From an uncultured Collinsella sp. (GTDB lineage: Bacteria > Actinomycetota > Coriobacteriia > Coriobacteriales > Coriobacteriaceae), in assembly GCA_902493985.1 (NCBI GenBank), contig CABURR010000052.1, forward strand, positions 1-14,572: a stretch of 14,572 bases of DNA, given 5' to 3'. Below are positions 1 to 6,382 of this stretch, one piece after another. Numbering within the stretch: position 1 is the stretch's first letter; each line of letters opens with the position of its first letter. Below the pieces are notes generated by a model. The model was not told the DNA's origin and made no database searches. It saw only the letters and a list, made by a program, of their open reading frames with translations. Both the position numbers and the translations under genes were made by a program.

Positions 1-216
1 CGACCACTCGGCATGATTGCGAAGGAACGTCGCGCCCAGGTGCTCGATGGTGTGGCACTCGGCCGTGTTCATGACCGGCTCCTTGTTGGGCGTGGTCAGG
101 CGCAGGTCAAACGTGGTGACGGCGGCACCGGTCGCCGGATCGCGGTCGATGCGGCTCACATACACGCCGGGCTCAAGCAGCAGATGATCAACGGAAAAGC
201 TGGCGATGCGCTCCAT
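1..216 (-). CDS. luxS: S-ribosylhomocysteine lyase LuxS (5' part, cut by window edge)
   Basis: The minus-strand frame from the ATG at 216 gives 72 residues that read directly as the LuxS N-terminus. They include MERIASFSVDH, a PGVYVSR stretch and PVMNTAECHTIEHLGATFLRN. The HTIEH segment (His55, Glu58, His59) is the HxxEH metal-binding motif of LuxS; the third ligand, a cysteine, would lie beyond the edge. LuxS is a cytoplasmic metalloenzyme of the activated methyl cycle: it splits S-ribosylhomocysteine into homocysteine and DPD, the precursor of autoinducer-2. The start is supported by an AGAGG ribosome site about 6 nt upstream. About half of the usual length of roughly 155 residues is present. 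The adjacent ribose genes end toward it across a long hairpin, so separate transcription is likely. The family call is secure; whether the cell uses AI-2 for signalling cannot be judged. Confidence 0.95.
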   Translation of the reverse strand, partial: MERIASFSVDHLLLEPGVYVSRIDRDPATGAAVTTFDLRLTTPNKEPVMNTAECHTIEHLGATFLRNHAEWS

Positions 217-240
217 GGCAGATCCTCTCGATAGTCAAAT

Positions 241-309
241 TGGGACGGGGCTCTTTTAGCTGGTTCGAATGGTCGCACCAATCATACCAGTCAAAAAAGC
301 CCCGTCCCA
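241..309 (-). terminator. Long hairpin between the ribose operon and luxS (terminator-like)
   Basis: TGGGACGGGGCT (241-252) is perfectly complementary to AGCCCCGTCCCA (298-309). Pairing continues inward with two mismatches through TTTT/AAAA and CTGGT/ACCAG to positions 264 and 286. It begins 11 nt past the stop of the nucleoside hydrolase gene, which suits a transcription stop. However, the minus-strand sequence after the stem is only AATTTGA, so it is not a textbook intrinsic terminator. The loop is itself partly palindromic (TGGT cgc ACCA). The element could instead be a small repeat with terminal inverted repeats. Confidence 0.45.
281..289 (-). promoter_or_regulatory. Possible extended -10 promoter for luxS
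   Basis: The minus strand reads TGGTATGAT, an extended -10 element (TGN plus TATGAT, 5 of 6 to consensus), 65 nt upstream of the luxS start. No good -35 is present. The inferred start of transcription lies inside the hairpin at 241-309, so transcripts beginning here would carry only one half of it. This is a weak call based on one hexamer. Confidence 0.25.
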
Positions 310-319
310 AAAAGACAAC

Positions 320-1294
320 TTAGCCAAGGACACGGGCCATACGCGTCTTGAACTCGGACAGGAAGCGCGGAGCATCCACGGTCAGTGCCACAAGCGCGCT
401 CTTGTCCGGATCGGACAGGCGGCGCTCATCGCAGATGGTGCGACCGCGGTACTCGCCCAGCAGATCAACACGCAGGTTGCAGCCGAGCGCACCTACAAGC
501 GTGGGGTCGATCGCCACGGCAACGGCCAGCGGATCGTGCAGCGCACAACCACCCAGGTAGGGTGCGTTCATCTCGTACGAGCCAATGTAGTGCTCGACCA
601 TGCTCGCAAATGCGCAGCCCGCCATGGTGCCCGAGCCCGTCCAACCGGCAATGTCGCGACGCGTGAGCACCACGCGATGCGTCACATCCAGACCCACCAT
701 AGTGAGCTTGCGGCCCGAGCGCAGCACCGCGTCGGCTGCCTCGGGGTCGCTCGCCATATTGGCCTCGGCGCCCGCGCTCACGTTGCCGGGCACGGTAAGG
801 GCGCCGCCCATCACGACCACGCGGCCGATGGACATCATCGCCGCCGCATCACGCTCCAGGGCGAGCGCCAGGTTGGAGAGCGGGCCAGTCGCTACGTAGA
901 CCAGATCGGAACCATAGGTGCGCGCGGCATCGATCAGATAATCGACCGCAGCGTTGCCGTCAGCCGAGGTCGCCCCCACCGGCTCGTAGGGTGACGCGGG
1001 CACGCTCGCGCCGCCGATGCCGTTCTTGCCGTGAATGAGCGCGGTGGACGCCGGCGGCGTATAGGGCTCAGTCGCCTGCAGAGGACGGTCGGCACCCAGG
1101 TACACCGGAACCTCGGGGCGACCCAGCAGATCGAGCACCGCCAGGCAGTTGTGCGCCGATTGCTCGACGCGCACGTTGCCAAAGCACGTGGTGATGCCCA
1201 CGAGCTCCACCTCGGGGCTCGCGATGGCATAGGCCAGCGCCATCGCATCGTCCACACCCATATCCAGATCAAGGATCAGCTTCTTGATTGCCAT
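320..1294 (-). CDS. Nucleoside hydrolase, IunH/Rih family
   Basis: This 324-residue protein has the length and motif order of inosine-uridine-preferring nucleoside hydrolases, cytoplasmic Ca-dependent enzymes that hydrolyse ribonucleosides to base and ribose. The N-terminal metal motif is LDLDMGVDDA, with Asp9, Asp11, Asp15 and Asp16 in the usual positions; the common DPG is DMG here. ATGPLSNLALAL (135-146) and GNVSAGAEANMASDPEAA (170-187) match the substrate-binding region. His253-Asp254 in ALHDPLA corresponds to the catalytic His and last Ca ligand. A GGAG ribosome site 8-9 nt before the ATG supports the start. It lies 30 nt after the ribokinase gene on the same strand, so the pair probably forms one transcript in which freed ribose is phosphorylated. 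Substrate preference (purine, pyrimidine or both) cannot be told from the sequence. Confidence 0.92.
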   Translation of the reverse strand: MAIKKLILDLDMGVDDAMALAYAIASPEVELVGITTCFGNVRVEQSAHNCLAVLDLLGRPEVPVYLGADRPLQATEPYTPPASTALIHGKNGIGGASVPASPYEPVGATSADGNAAVDYLIDAARTYGSDLVYVATGPLSNLALALERDAAAMMSIGRVVVMGGALTVPGNVSAGAEANMASDPEAADAVLRSGRKLTMVGLDVTHRVVLTRRDIAGWTGSGTMAGCAFASMVEHYIGSYEMNAPYLGGCALHDPLAVAVAIDPTLVGALGCNLRVDLLGEYRGRTICDERRLSDPDKSALVALTVDAPRFLSEFKTRMARVLG

Positions 1295-1324
1295 TGTTCT
1301 ACTCCGCTTCTCCGTCTTTATCGT

Positions 1325-2287
1325 TTAACCAAACCAATGTTCAACTTCGGCGCGCGTGGGAATCGATTGCTGAGCGCCCAGGCGCGACACCGTCACTGCC
1401 GAGGCGCGAGCACCCGCGGCCATGCACTCAAAGAGCGGCAGGCCCTCTAGGCGAGCCGCCGCCAACGCGCCGATAAACGTATCGCCGGCGGCCGTGGTAT
1501 CGACTACCGTGCTCGAAAGCGCCGGCATGCGCAGCAGCTCGCCGTCATCGCCGAGCATAACCGAGCCGGCGCCGCCCAGCGTGATGACCGCAGTCCCGGC
1601 GCCCTTAGCAAGCAGGGCGTTGAGTGCAGCGGCGCAGCTCTCATCGTCCTTGGGCAGGATACCCGTCAGAACCTGGCACTCGGTCTCGTTGGGGCAGACC
1701 AAGTCGACCGCAGGCCACGCTCCTGCCGGCAAGTCGCAGGCGGGCGCCGGGTTAAAGATCGTATAGAACCCCAGCTCGTGAGCGCAAGAGAGCGCCGCGG
1801 CCGTTGCCATCAGATCACATTCGCCCTGGGCGATAAAGACGCCGCCAGCAGCCGGGGCAAACTCACAAACATCGCCATCGAGCCCATCGGCTACCAGGCC
1901 TCGCAGCGCGTGGGCAACGTCCTCGCCCGTAAGCGCATGGTTGGCGCCCGGTGACAGTATGATGCGGTTGTCGCCCTCGCAGCGAATGATGGTCGCCGTT
2001 CCCGTCTCCACGTCATCGCGACGCGCCACAAACTCAACGCCCACGCCGGCATCCTGAAGTCCCGCCACCAGCGCATCGCCAAACGTATCGCGCCCAACCG
2101 CGCCGATCATGCACGTGCGCGCACCCATGCGCGCGGCGGCGACGGCCTGGTTAGCGCCCTTGCCACCGGCGTTGGTGATAAAACCGCTGCCACCGACGGT
2201 CTCGCCCGCGCGCGGCATGCGCTCGCACGCCACCGAAAGGTCCATGTTCATGCTGCCGAACACCGCAACGATGCTGTGATCCGCCAT
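1325..2287 (-). CDS. rbsK: Ribokinase (PfkB family)
   Basis: This 320-residue PfkB-fold sugar kinase probably makes ribose 5-phosphate from ribose and ATP in the cytoplasm. Seen directly: the N-terminal VFGSMNMDL strand and substrate region; the first PfkB signature NAGGKGANQAVAAARMGA (39-56); CPNETE (198-203), usual in ribokinases; and the second signature DTTAAGDTFIGAL (263-275) with Asp269 as the expected catalytic base. The start at 2287 is chosen because AGGAGG lies 5 nt upstream; an in-frame codon at 2320 would add 11 unsupported residues. It is the first gene of a pair with the nucleoside hydrolase downstream, which fits ribose arising from nucleosides. No ribose transporter or LacI-type regulator is in view. 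Another pentose or deoxyribose as substrate is possible. Confidence 0.9.
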   Translation of the reverse strand: MADHSIVAVFGSMNMDLSVACERMPRAGETVGGSGFITNAGGKGANQAVAAARMGARTCMIGAVGRDTFGDALVAGLQDAGVGVEFVARRDDVETGTATIIRCEGDNRIILSPGANHALTGEDVAHALRGLVADGLDGDVCEFAPAAGGVFIAQGECDLMATAAALSCAHELGFYTIFNPAPACDLPAGAWPAVDLVCPNETECQVLTGILPKDDESCAAALNALLAKGAGTAVITLGGAGSVMLGDDGELLRMPALSSTVVDTTAAGDTFIGALAAARLEGLPLFECMAAGARASAVTVSRLGAQQSIPTRAEVEHWFG

Positions 2288-2391
2288 GGAAACCTCCTCG
2301 TCTTTAGGCTTTGTGCCCACCGCCGGCCGTCGATCGTGCGCTCTCGCACCCCCTATAACTTTAGTTCACTTTGATGTGGACGCGTGCTTGA

Positions 2392-2410
2392 GCTTGCGCC
2401 AGCAGCAAGC
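2392..2410. promoter_or_regulatory. Inverted repeat between divergent rbsK and acyltransferase genes
   Basis: GCTTGC (2392-2397) and GCAAGC (2405-2410) form a 6-bp dyad with a 7-nt spacer, in the 187-nt gap between the two divergent starts. It could be an operator for either gene or simply a chance palindrome. A weak minus-strand -10 (TTATAG, near 2354-2359) lies between it and rbsK. Confidence 0.25.
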
Positions 2411-2429
2411 ATTCACAGGAGCAGGCAGC

Positions 2430-2435
2430 TACAAT
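2430..2435 (+). promoter_or_regulatory. Candidate -10 for the acyltransferase gene
   Basis: TACAAT (5 of 6 to the consensus TATAAT) lies 39 nt before the ATG at 2475. No convincing -35 sits 16-18 nt upstream. Called on the hexamer and its distance only. Confidence 0.3.
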
Positions 2436-2474
2436 GAAGGCGTGCTGATTATTCTCGTCATTGGATGATGTTTT

Positions 2475-4691
2475 ATGGAACAACTCTCGCAATCGGGCTC
2501 GCGCGGTCGACGCCGCACGCCCGATAACCAAGCGCCGCACGAACGCCCGCGCGCCGACCGCCGCACCGGCGAGTCACGACGCGGCCCAAGCCCGCATCGA
2601 ACGCCCACCAACAAGGGCGCCCACACCAACAGCGCCGCAAAAGAACAGGCGCCCGCTCGTCCCAAGTCCCGCTACATTCCTGCGCTCGACGGCCTGCGCA
2701 CGCTTGCCGTCGTCGCGGTGGTGCTCTATCACCTCAACCTCACGTGGGCTCAGGGCGGCCTGCTCGGCGTCACGATCTTCTTTGTGCTTTCGGGCTATCT
2801 GATCACGCGCTTGCTGCTCAACGAAGTCGCTAAGACCGGCCGCATCGACCTTAAGAGCTTCTGGATTCGCCGCATCCGTCGCCTAGTCCCCGCCGTGGTA
2901 ACGGTAGTGTTCGTGACCTGCGCGCTGTGCACCATCTTTAACCACGTGATGCTCACCAAGATGCGCCCCGACATCCTGCCGTCGCTGCTGTTCTTCAACA
3001 ACTGGTGGCAGATTGCCCAAAACGTCTCGTACTTCAATGCCCTGGGCGACCCCTCGCCGCTCACGCACTTTTGGTCGCTTGCCATCGAGGAACAGTTCTA
3101 CCTAATTTGGCCGCCACTGCTGTTTGCCATGGTATCCATGCATGTGAGCAAGCCCAACACGCGCCGCGTGGTTCTGGGCCTTGCTGCGGTTTCCGCCCTC
3201 GCCATGATGGTGCTTTACAACCCTGCCGCCGACCCCAGCCGCGTGTACTACGGCACCGACACCCGCGTGTTCTCGCTGCTGCTGGGTGCCTGGATGGCCT
3301 TTATCCCCGATCGCGACCTGGCGCCGGTGCGTCTCGCTCATCGTTTGGGGCTCAATCGCCTGGCTGGCGCCGCCAAGCACGGCAAGAACGCCGAGGACAA
3401 GCCTGGCGAGAAGACCGACGAATCAGCCGAGACCACCCCGGCACAGCCGAGCGCCCTCGTACGCTTTTGGTCCTCGCCCGCATCCATCGATGTGTTGGGT
3501 GTCGTGGGCCTGGCTGGCCTTGCCGCCATGGTCGCGCTCACCAACGGCTACACCGCGTTCCAGTATCGCGGAGGCACACTGCTATGCTCCATCCTCACGC
3601 TCATGGTCATCGCGGCCTGTGTGCAGCCCCAGGGAATGGTTGCCCGCGCGCTGTCCGCCGAGCCGCTCGTGTGGGTTGGCAAGCGCTCGTACAGTATCTA
3701 CCTGTGGCACTATCCGCTGCTGTTGCTCATGAACCCGGTCGCCAACATCAACGATACGCCCTGGTGGCAATACATTTTGCAGGTGCTGCTGGTGGTCGCC
3801 GTAGCCGAGTGCTCCTATCGCTTTATCGAGACTCCGTTTAGAAAGGGCGCCTTCGGCCGCACCGTCGCCGAATTCCGCGATGGCACCACCACGCCCGCCA
3901 ACTGGGCACGCGCGCACGTCCCCGTCTGCGCAGCCTGCGCTGTCGTGTTGGTCGTTGCACTGGGCGGTCTGATCTTTGTGCCCGAGACGTCTGCGCTGAG
4001 CGGCGAGGGCGCCGAAGTTCTGAACAAGGAAGCCAAAAACACCGCGCCCACCGACCAGCAGGCGGCCGACGACACCGACAAGGACAACGACGGCTTCCCC
4101 GATGGCTCCTACGACCTGTTGATGATCGGTGACTCCGTGTCGCTGCGCGCCGTTGATTCCTTTGACGGCGTGTTCCCACACAGCCATATCGATGCCGAAA
4201 AGGGCCGCCAGTTTGATGCGGGCCGCGCGACATTTGAGGGCTATATCCAGCAGAACCTTGCCGGCAAGATCGTGGTCTTTGCCCTGGGCACCAACGGTTT
4301 GGTAACGGACGCCCAGGTCGACGCGATTATGGCCGACGCCGGCGAGCAGCGTATCGTCGTGTTTGTAAACACGCGTAGCCCGCAGCCGTGGGTCGAGTCC
4401 ACGAACCAAGCCATCGCCAACGCCGCCACGCGCTACAAGAATGTACGCGTTATCGACTGGTACGGGCACAGCGCCAACCGCAACGACCTGTTCGATGGCG
4501 ACGGCACGCATCTGTCGACTACCGGCGTGACCGAGTACCTCAACCTGATCCACGATGCAGTCAAGAAGGACCTGCCCGTACACCCCGAGGATCACGTCAA
4601 CGATCCGCAGCCGGCAGCCGTCAAGTCTGCCACCGACGCGCTCGTCAATGCGCTCGCTCTCAAGCCGCACAAGTTGGGCACCGACAAGTAA
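2475..4691 (+). CDS. Membrane O-acyltransferase with SGNH domain (OatA-like)
   Basis: This 738-residue protein has the two-part layout of OatA-type O-acetyltransferases. Residues 1-66 are a hydrophilic Arg/Pro-rich cytoplasmic tail. Residues 67-500 are a multi-spanning acyltransferase-3 domain with ALDGLRTLAVVAVVLYH (His86), FFVLSGYLITR, FWIRRIRRLVPA and HFWSLAIEEQFYLIWP. A charged insert lies at about 295-330. After the last helix (about 485-503) comes an acidic linker and an extracellular SGNH hydrolase-like domain: GDS with Ser554, GTNG with Asn607, and DGTH with Asp676 and His679, so the catalytic triad is intact. The family moves acetyl groups across the membrane onto peptidoglycan or other surface glycans; the acceptor here is unknown. 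The start is the only in-frame ATG near the 5' end, but its ribosome site is poor. It is transcribed alone and followed by a perfect hairpin. Confidence 0.88.
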   Translation: MEQLSQSGSRGRRRTPDNQAPHERPRADRRTGESRRGPSPHRTPTNKGAHTNSAAKEQAPARPKSRYIPALDGLRTLAVVAVVLYHLNLTWAQGGLLGVTIFFVLSGYLITRLLLNEVAKTGRIDLKSFWIRRIRRLVPAVVTVVFVTCALCTIFNHVMLTKMRPDILPSLLFFNNWWQIAQNVSYFNALGDPSPLTHFWSLAIEEQFYLIWPPLLFAMVSMHVSKPNTRRVVLGLAAVSALAMMVLYNPAADPSRVYYGTDTRVFSLLLGAWMAFIPDRDLAPVRLAHRLGLNRLAGAAKHGKNAEDKPGEKTDESAETTPAQPSALVRFWSSPASIDVLGVVGLAGLAAMVALTNGYTAFQYRGGTLLCSILTLMVIAACVQPQGMVARALSAEPLVWVGKRSYSIYLWHYPLLLLMNPVANINDTPWWQYILQVLLVVAVAECSYRFIETPFRKGAFGRTVAEFRDGTTTPANWARAHVPVCAACAVVLVVALGGLIFVPETSALSGEGAEVLNKEAKNTAPTDQQAADDTDKDNDGFPDGSYDLLMIGDSVSLRAVDSFDGVFPHSHIDAEKGRQFDAGRATFEGYIQQNLAGKIVVFALGTNGLVTDAQVDAIMADAGEQRIVVFVNTRSPQPWVESTNQAIANAATRYKNVRVIDWYGHSANRNDLFDGDGTHLSTTGVTEYLNLIHDAVKKDLPVHPEDHVNDPQPAAVKSATDALVNALALKPHKLGTDK

Positions 4692-4714
4692 CCTGCAGCG
4701 CAAACTTCCCACAT

Positions 4715-4752
4715 CCGGAGGGGGCGTCTGCCGTGGCAGACGCCCCCTCCGG
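4715..4752. terminator. Perfect 18-bp hairpin after the acyltransferase gene
   Basis: CCGGAGGGGGCGTCTGCC (4715-4732) is followed by GT and its exact reverse complement (4735-4752), 23 nt past the acyltransferase stop. In practice this is about a 17-bp stem with a 4-nt loop, very GC-rich. There is no T-run on either side, so it may act as a factor-assisted terminator or an mRNA 3'-end stabiliser rather than a classic intrinsic terminator. Confidence 0.65.
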
Positions 4753-4756
4753 CAGT

Positions 4757-4800
4757 TAGGGACGTTCCTTATGTGCCGGTACCTAGGGACACTCCTGGCG
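4757..4800. repeat. Dispersed short repeat, copy 1 (GGGACGTTC type)
   Basis: TAGGGAC occurs twice (4757-4763 and 4784-4790) as TAGGGACGTTCC and TAGGGACACTCC. The core GGGACGTTC recurs at 8528-8536 after another gene. Short intergenic GGGACGTTCC/GGGACACTCC motifs are, from memory, frequent in Coriobacteriia; their function is unknown to me. Confidence 0.45.
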
Positions 4801-4936
4801 CAGCCAATGAAGACCTCTACGGATGAATTCCAGGCCGCTCCGTCGCTCCAGACATCGTTTCCGCGCCTCGTGCCTGCCCCCTACAACCCCCTAAAGCAGC
4901 CAACCTGACTGGTTTAAGGCGTATTGGAGCCAATTT

Positions 4937-4966
4937 TAATGAACATACTAAAGGCTATGTTCATTA
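4937..4966. repeat. Perfect 11-bp inverted repeat in AT-rich islet
   Basis: TAATGAACATA (4937-4947) and TATGTTCATTA (4956-4966) are exact reverse complements around an 8-nt spacer. It lies in DNA clearly richer in A and T than the rest of the window. It might be an operator, a transposon or integration remnant, or a weak RNA hairpin. Confidence 0.5.
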
Positions 4967-5011
4967 TCTTTTAGGATGTAAATGCTATTCACTTAGCAAC
5001 AGTACTCATAT

Positions 5012-5040
5012 TTGGCATTTTTTGTCCATTGCTATATAAC
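5012..5040 (+). promoter_or_regulatory. Orphan plus-strand promoter-like pair
   Basis: TTGGCA (5012-5017) and TATAAC (5035-5040) are 17 bp apart, each 5 of 6 to consensus. It points into the 3' end of the NRAMP-related gene on the opposite strand, with no plus-strand gene downstream. It may be fortuitous in AT-rich DNA, or drive a short antisense RNA. Confidence 0.3.
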
Positions 5041-5058
5041 TAACACCCTATAGCAGAC

Positions 5059-5093
5059 AAAAAACAGGCCGCGGCCCATCGCTGCGGCCTGTT
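5059..5093 (-). terminator. Intrinsic terminator of the mgtE-like/NRAMP operon
   Basis: On the minus strand CAGGCCGC pairs with GCGGCCTG (plus-strand arms 5065-5072 and 5084-5091) and is followed directly by TTTTTT (5064-5059). It lies 19 nt past the stop of the transporter gene. This is a textbook Rho-independent terminator. Confidence 0.9.
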
Positions 5094-5111
5094 CGGAAGC
5101 AAAAGTGGGCG

Positions 5112-6374
5112 TTAAGCGCTGTAGCCCATCGCCTGCAGAACAAACATGACGACCGTGAGCACCGTAATCACACCGATAGTCGCCCAAGTGAGCACATTCC
5201 ACACGCGGCCGTTGCGGTTGGCACCCATAATGTGACGGTCGGCTGCGATAACCACCTGGAACACCAGAACCACGGGCAACAGCACACCATTGATGACCTG
5301 TGAGGCCATCATAATCTGGAACAGATCGACGCCGGGCATAAGCACCAGCACGGCAGAGATACCGATGATGGCCGTAATGATGCCGCGATAGACCGGGGCC
5401 TCGTCCCAGCTGCGGTCGGCACCGCGCTCCCAGCCAAATGCCTCGCAGATAGCGCTCGACGTAACGCCCGGCAGCACGCAGGCAGCCAAGAAGCTCGCCG
5501 CGACCAGGCCCGAGGCAAACAGTACCGTGGACCACTGACCCGCAATAGGCTCCAACGCGCGGGCGGCATCGGCAGCATCGCTAATCTGAATACCCGCCGG
5601 GAACAACACCGTACCGGTCGTGATGATAATAAAGCCGGCAATGACATCGGCGGCAAGCGAGCCGCTCACGGTATCGATGCGCTGCAGCACGATATCGTCC
5701 TCGCCCGCGTTCTTATCGACCACGTTGTTCTGCGCCAAGAAAATCATCCACGGCGCGATGGTGGTACCGATCGTTGCGACCACGAGCGACACGTAGCTGG
5801 GGTCATTTTGAATGTTAGGCACGACCAGGTCGACCGCGACCTCACCCCAGTTGGGGCCAGCCATAAACGCGGCGACAATATAGGTCACGAACACGCAGCT
5901 CACCAGCAGCAGAATCTTCTCGATGCGCTGGAAGCTGCCCGACATGGTAAGCATCCACACCAGCAGCGCCACCAGCGGCACCGAAATGCTCGCCGGCACG
6001 CCAAAGAGGGCAAGGCCGCTGGCGATGCCCGCAAACTCCGAAATGGTCACAGCCGTGTTGGCGATCAACAGCGCCGCCATAGCAAGTACACTCTTGCGCA
6101 CGCCAAAGCGCTCGCGAATGAGCGATGCCAGGCCCTTGCCCGTGACGCAGCCGCAGCGCGCCGCGGTCTCCTGCGTCACGATGAGCAGCACAGTCATGAC
6201 GGGAAGCATCCAGAGCATCTTGTAGCCATAGCTGGCACCCGCGCTGGAATACGTTGCAATGCCGCCGGCGTCATTGCCCGAAAGCGCCGCCAGCAGACCG
6301 GGACCCATAGCGCCAAAGATGGCCGCGATGGTCAACTTTTGCTTGGTGCCCGACTTTTGCTTGGTATTTTGCAC
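5112..6374 (-). CDS. NRAMP-related divalent metal transporter (probable Mg/Mn, NRMT-like)
   Basis: This 420-residue, highly hydrophobic protein has NRAMP-fold signatures but altered metal-site motifs. In TM1 the family DPGN is DAGG (Asp35-Ala36-Gly37-Gly38, within GPGLLAALSGNDAGGIATYS). In TM6 the usual Met-Pro-His is Ala207-Pro208-Trp209 (within GTTIAPWMIFLAQNNVVDK). Loss of the TM1 Asn and TM6 Met is, as I recall, typical of NRAMP-related magnesium transporters, including one characterised from Eggerthella lenta. The start is the GTG at 6374: AGGTGG lies 5-6 nt upstream and the family alignment begins just after. An upstream in-frame codon at 6437 would run back into the preceding gene. It begins 8 nt after the MgtE-like gene, so the two are surely co-transcribed, and it ends at a strong terminator. 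Direction (uptake) and exact ion are inferred. Confidence 0.88.
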   Translation of the reverse strand: MQNTKQKSGTKQKLTIAAIFGAMGPGLLAALSGNDAGGIATYSSAGASYGYKMLWMLPVMTVLLIVTQETAARCGCVTGKGLASLIRERFGVRKSVLAMAALLIANTAVTISEFAGIASGLALFGVPASISVPLVALLVWMLTMSGSFQRIEKILLLVSCVFVTYIVAAFMAGPNWGEVAVDLVVPNIQNDPSYVSLVVATIGTTIAPWMIFLAQNNVVDKNAGEDDIVLQRIDTVSGSLAADVIAGFIIITTGTVLFPAGIQISDAADAARALEPIAGQWSTVLFASGLVAASFLAACVLPGVTSSAICEAFGWERGADRSWDEAPVYRGIITAIIGISAVLVLMPGVDLFQIMMASQVINGVLLPVVLVFQVVIAADRHIMGANRNGRVWNVLTWATIGVITVLTVVMFVLQAMGYSA

Positions 6375-6382
6375 GCGACCAC

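Larger units (their letters stand above)
4692..5111. other. 420-nt gene-free gap between converging genes
   Basis: The stretch holds, in order: the perfect hairpin (4715-4752), a short dispersed-repeat segment (4757-4800), about 100 nt with no recognisable feature (4801-4905), an AT-rich islet with an 11-bp inverted repeat and a plus-strand promoter-like pair (about 4906-5058), and the terminator of the metal-transport operon (5059-5093). No supported coding frame was found. Confidence 0.7.

Noticed and set aside
3582..4712. A 376-codon open frame on the minus strand
   Set aside because: It is antisense to the acyltransferase gene, whose membrane and SGNH motifs are clear; no motif is seen in the antisense product.
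4937..4966. SOS (LexA) box in the inverted repeat
   Set aside because: GAACATA and TATGTTC resemble LexA half-sites, but the 8-nt spacer is too long and no SOS gene follows.
4939..4974. An 11-codon frame, MNILKAMFIIF, in the AT-rich islet
   Set aside because: It has no ribosome site and is generated by the inverted repeat itself; too short to support.
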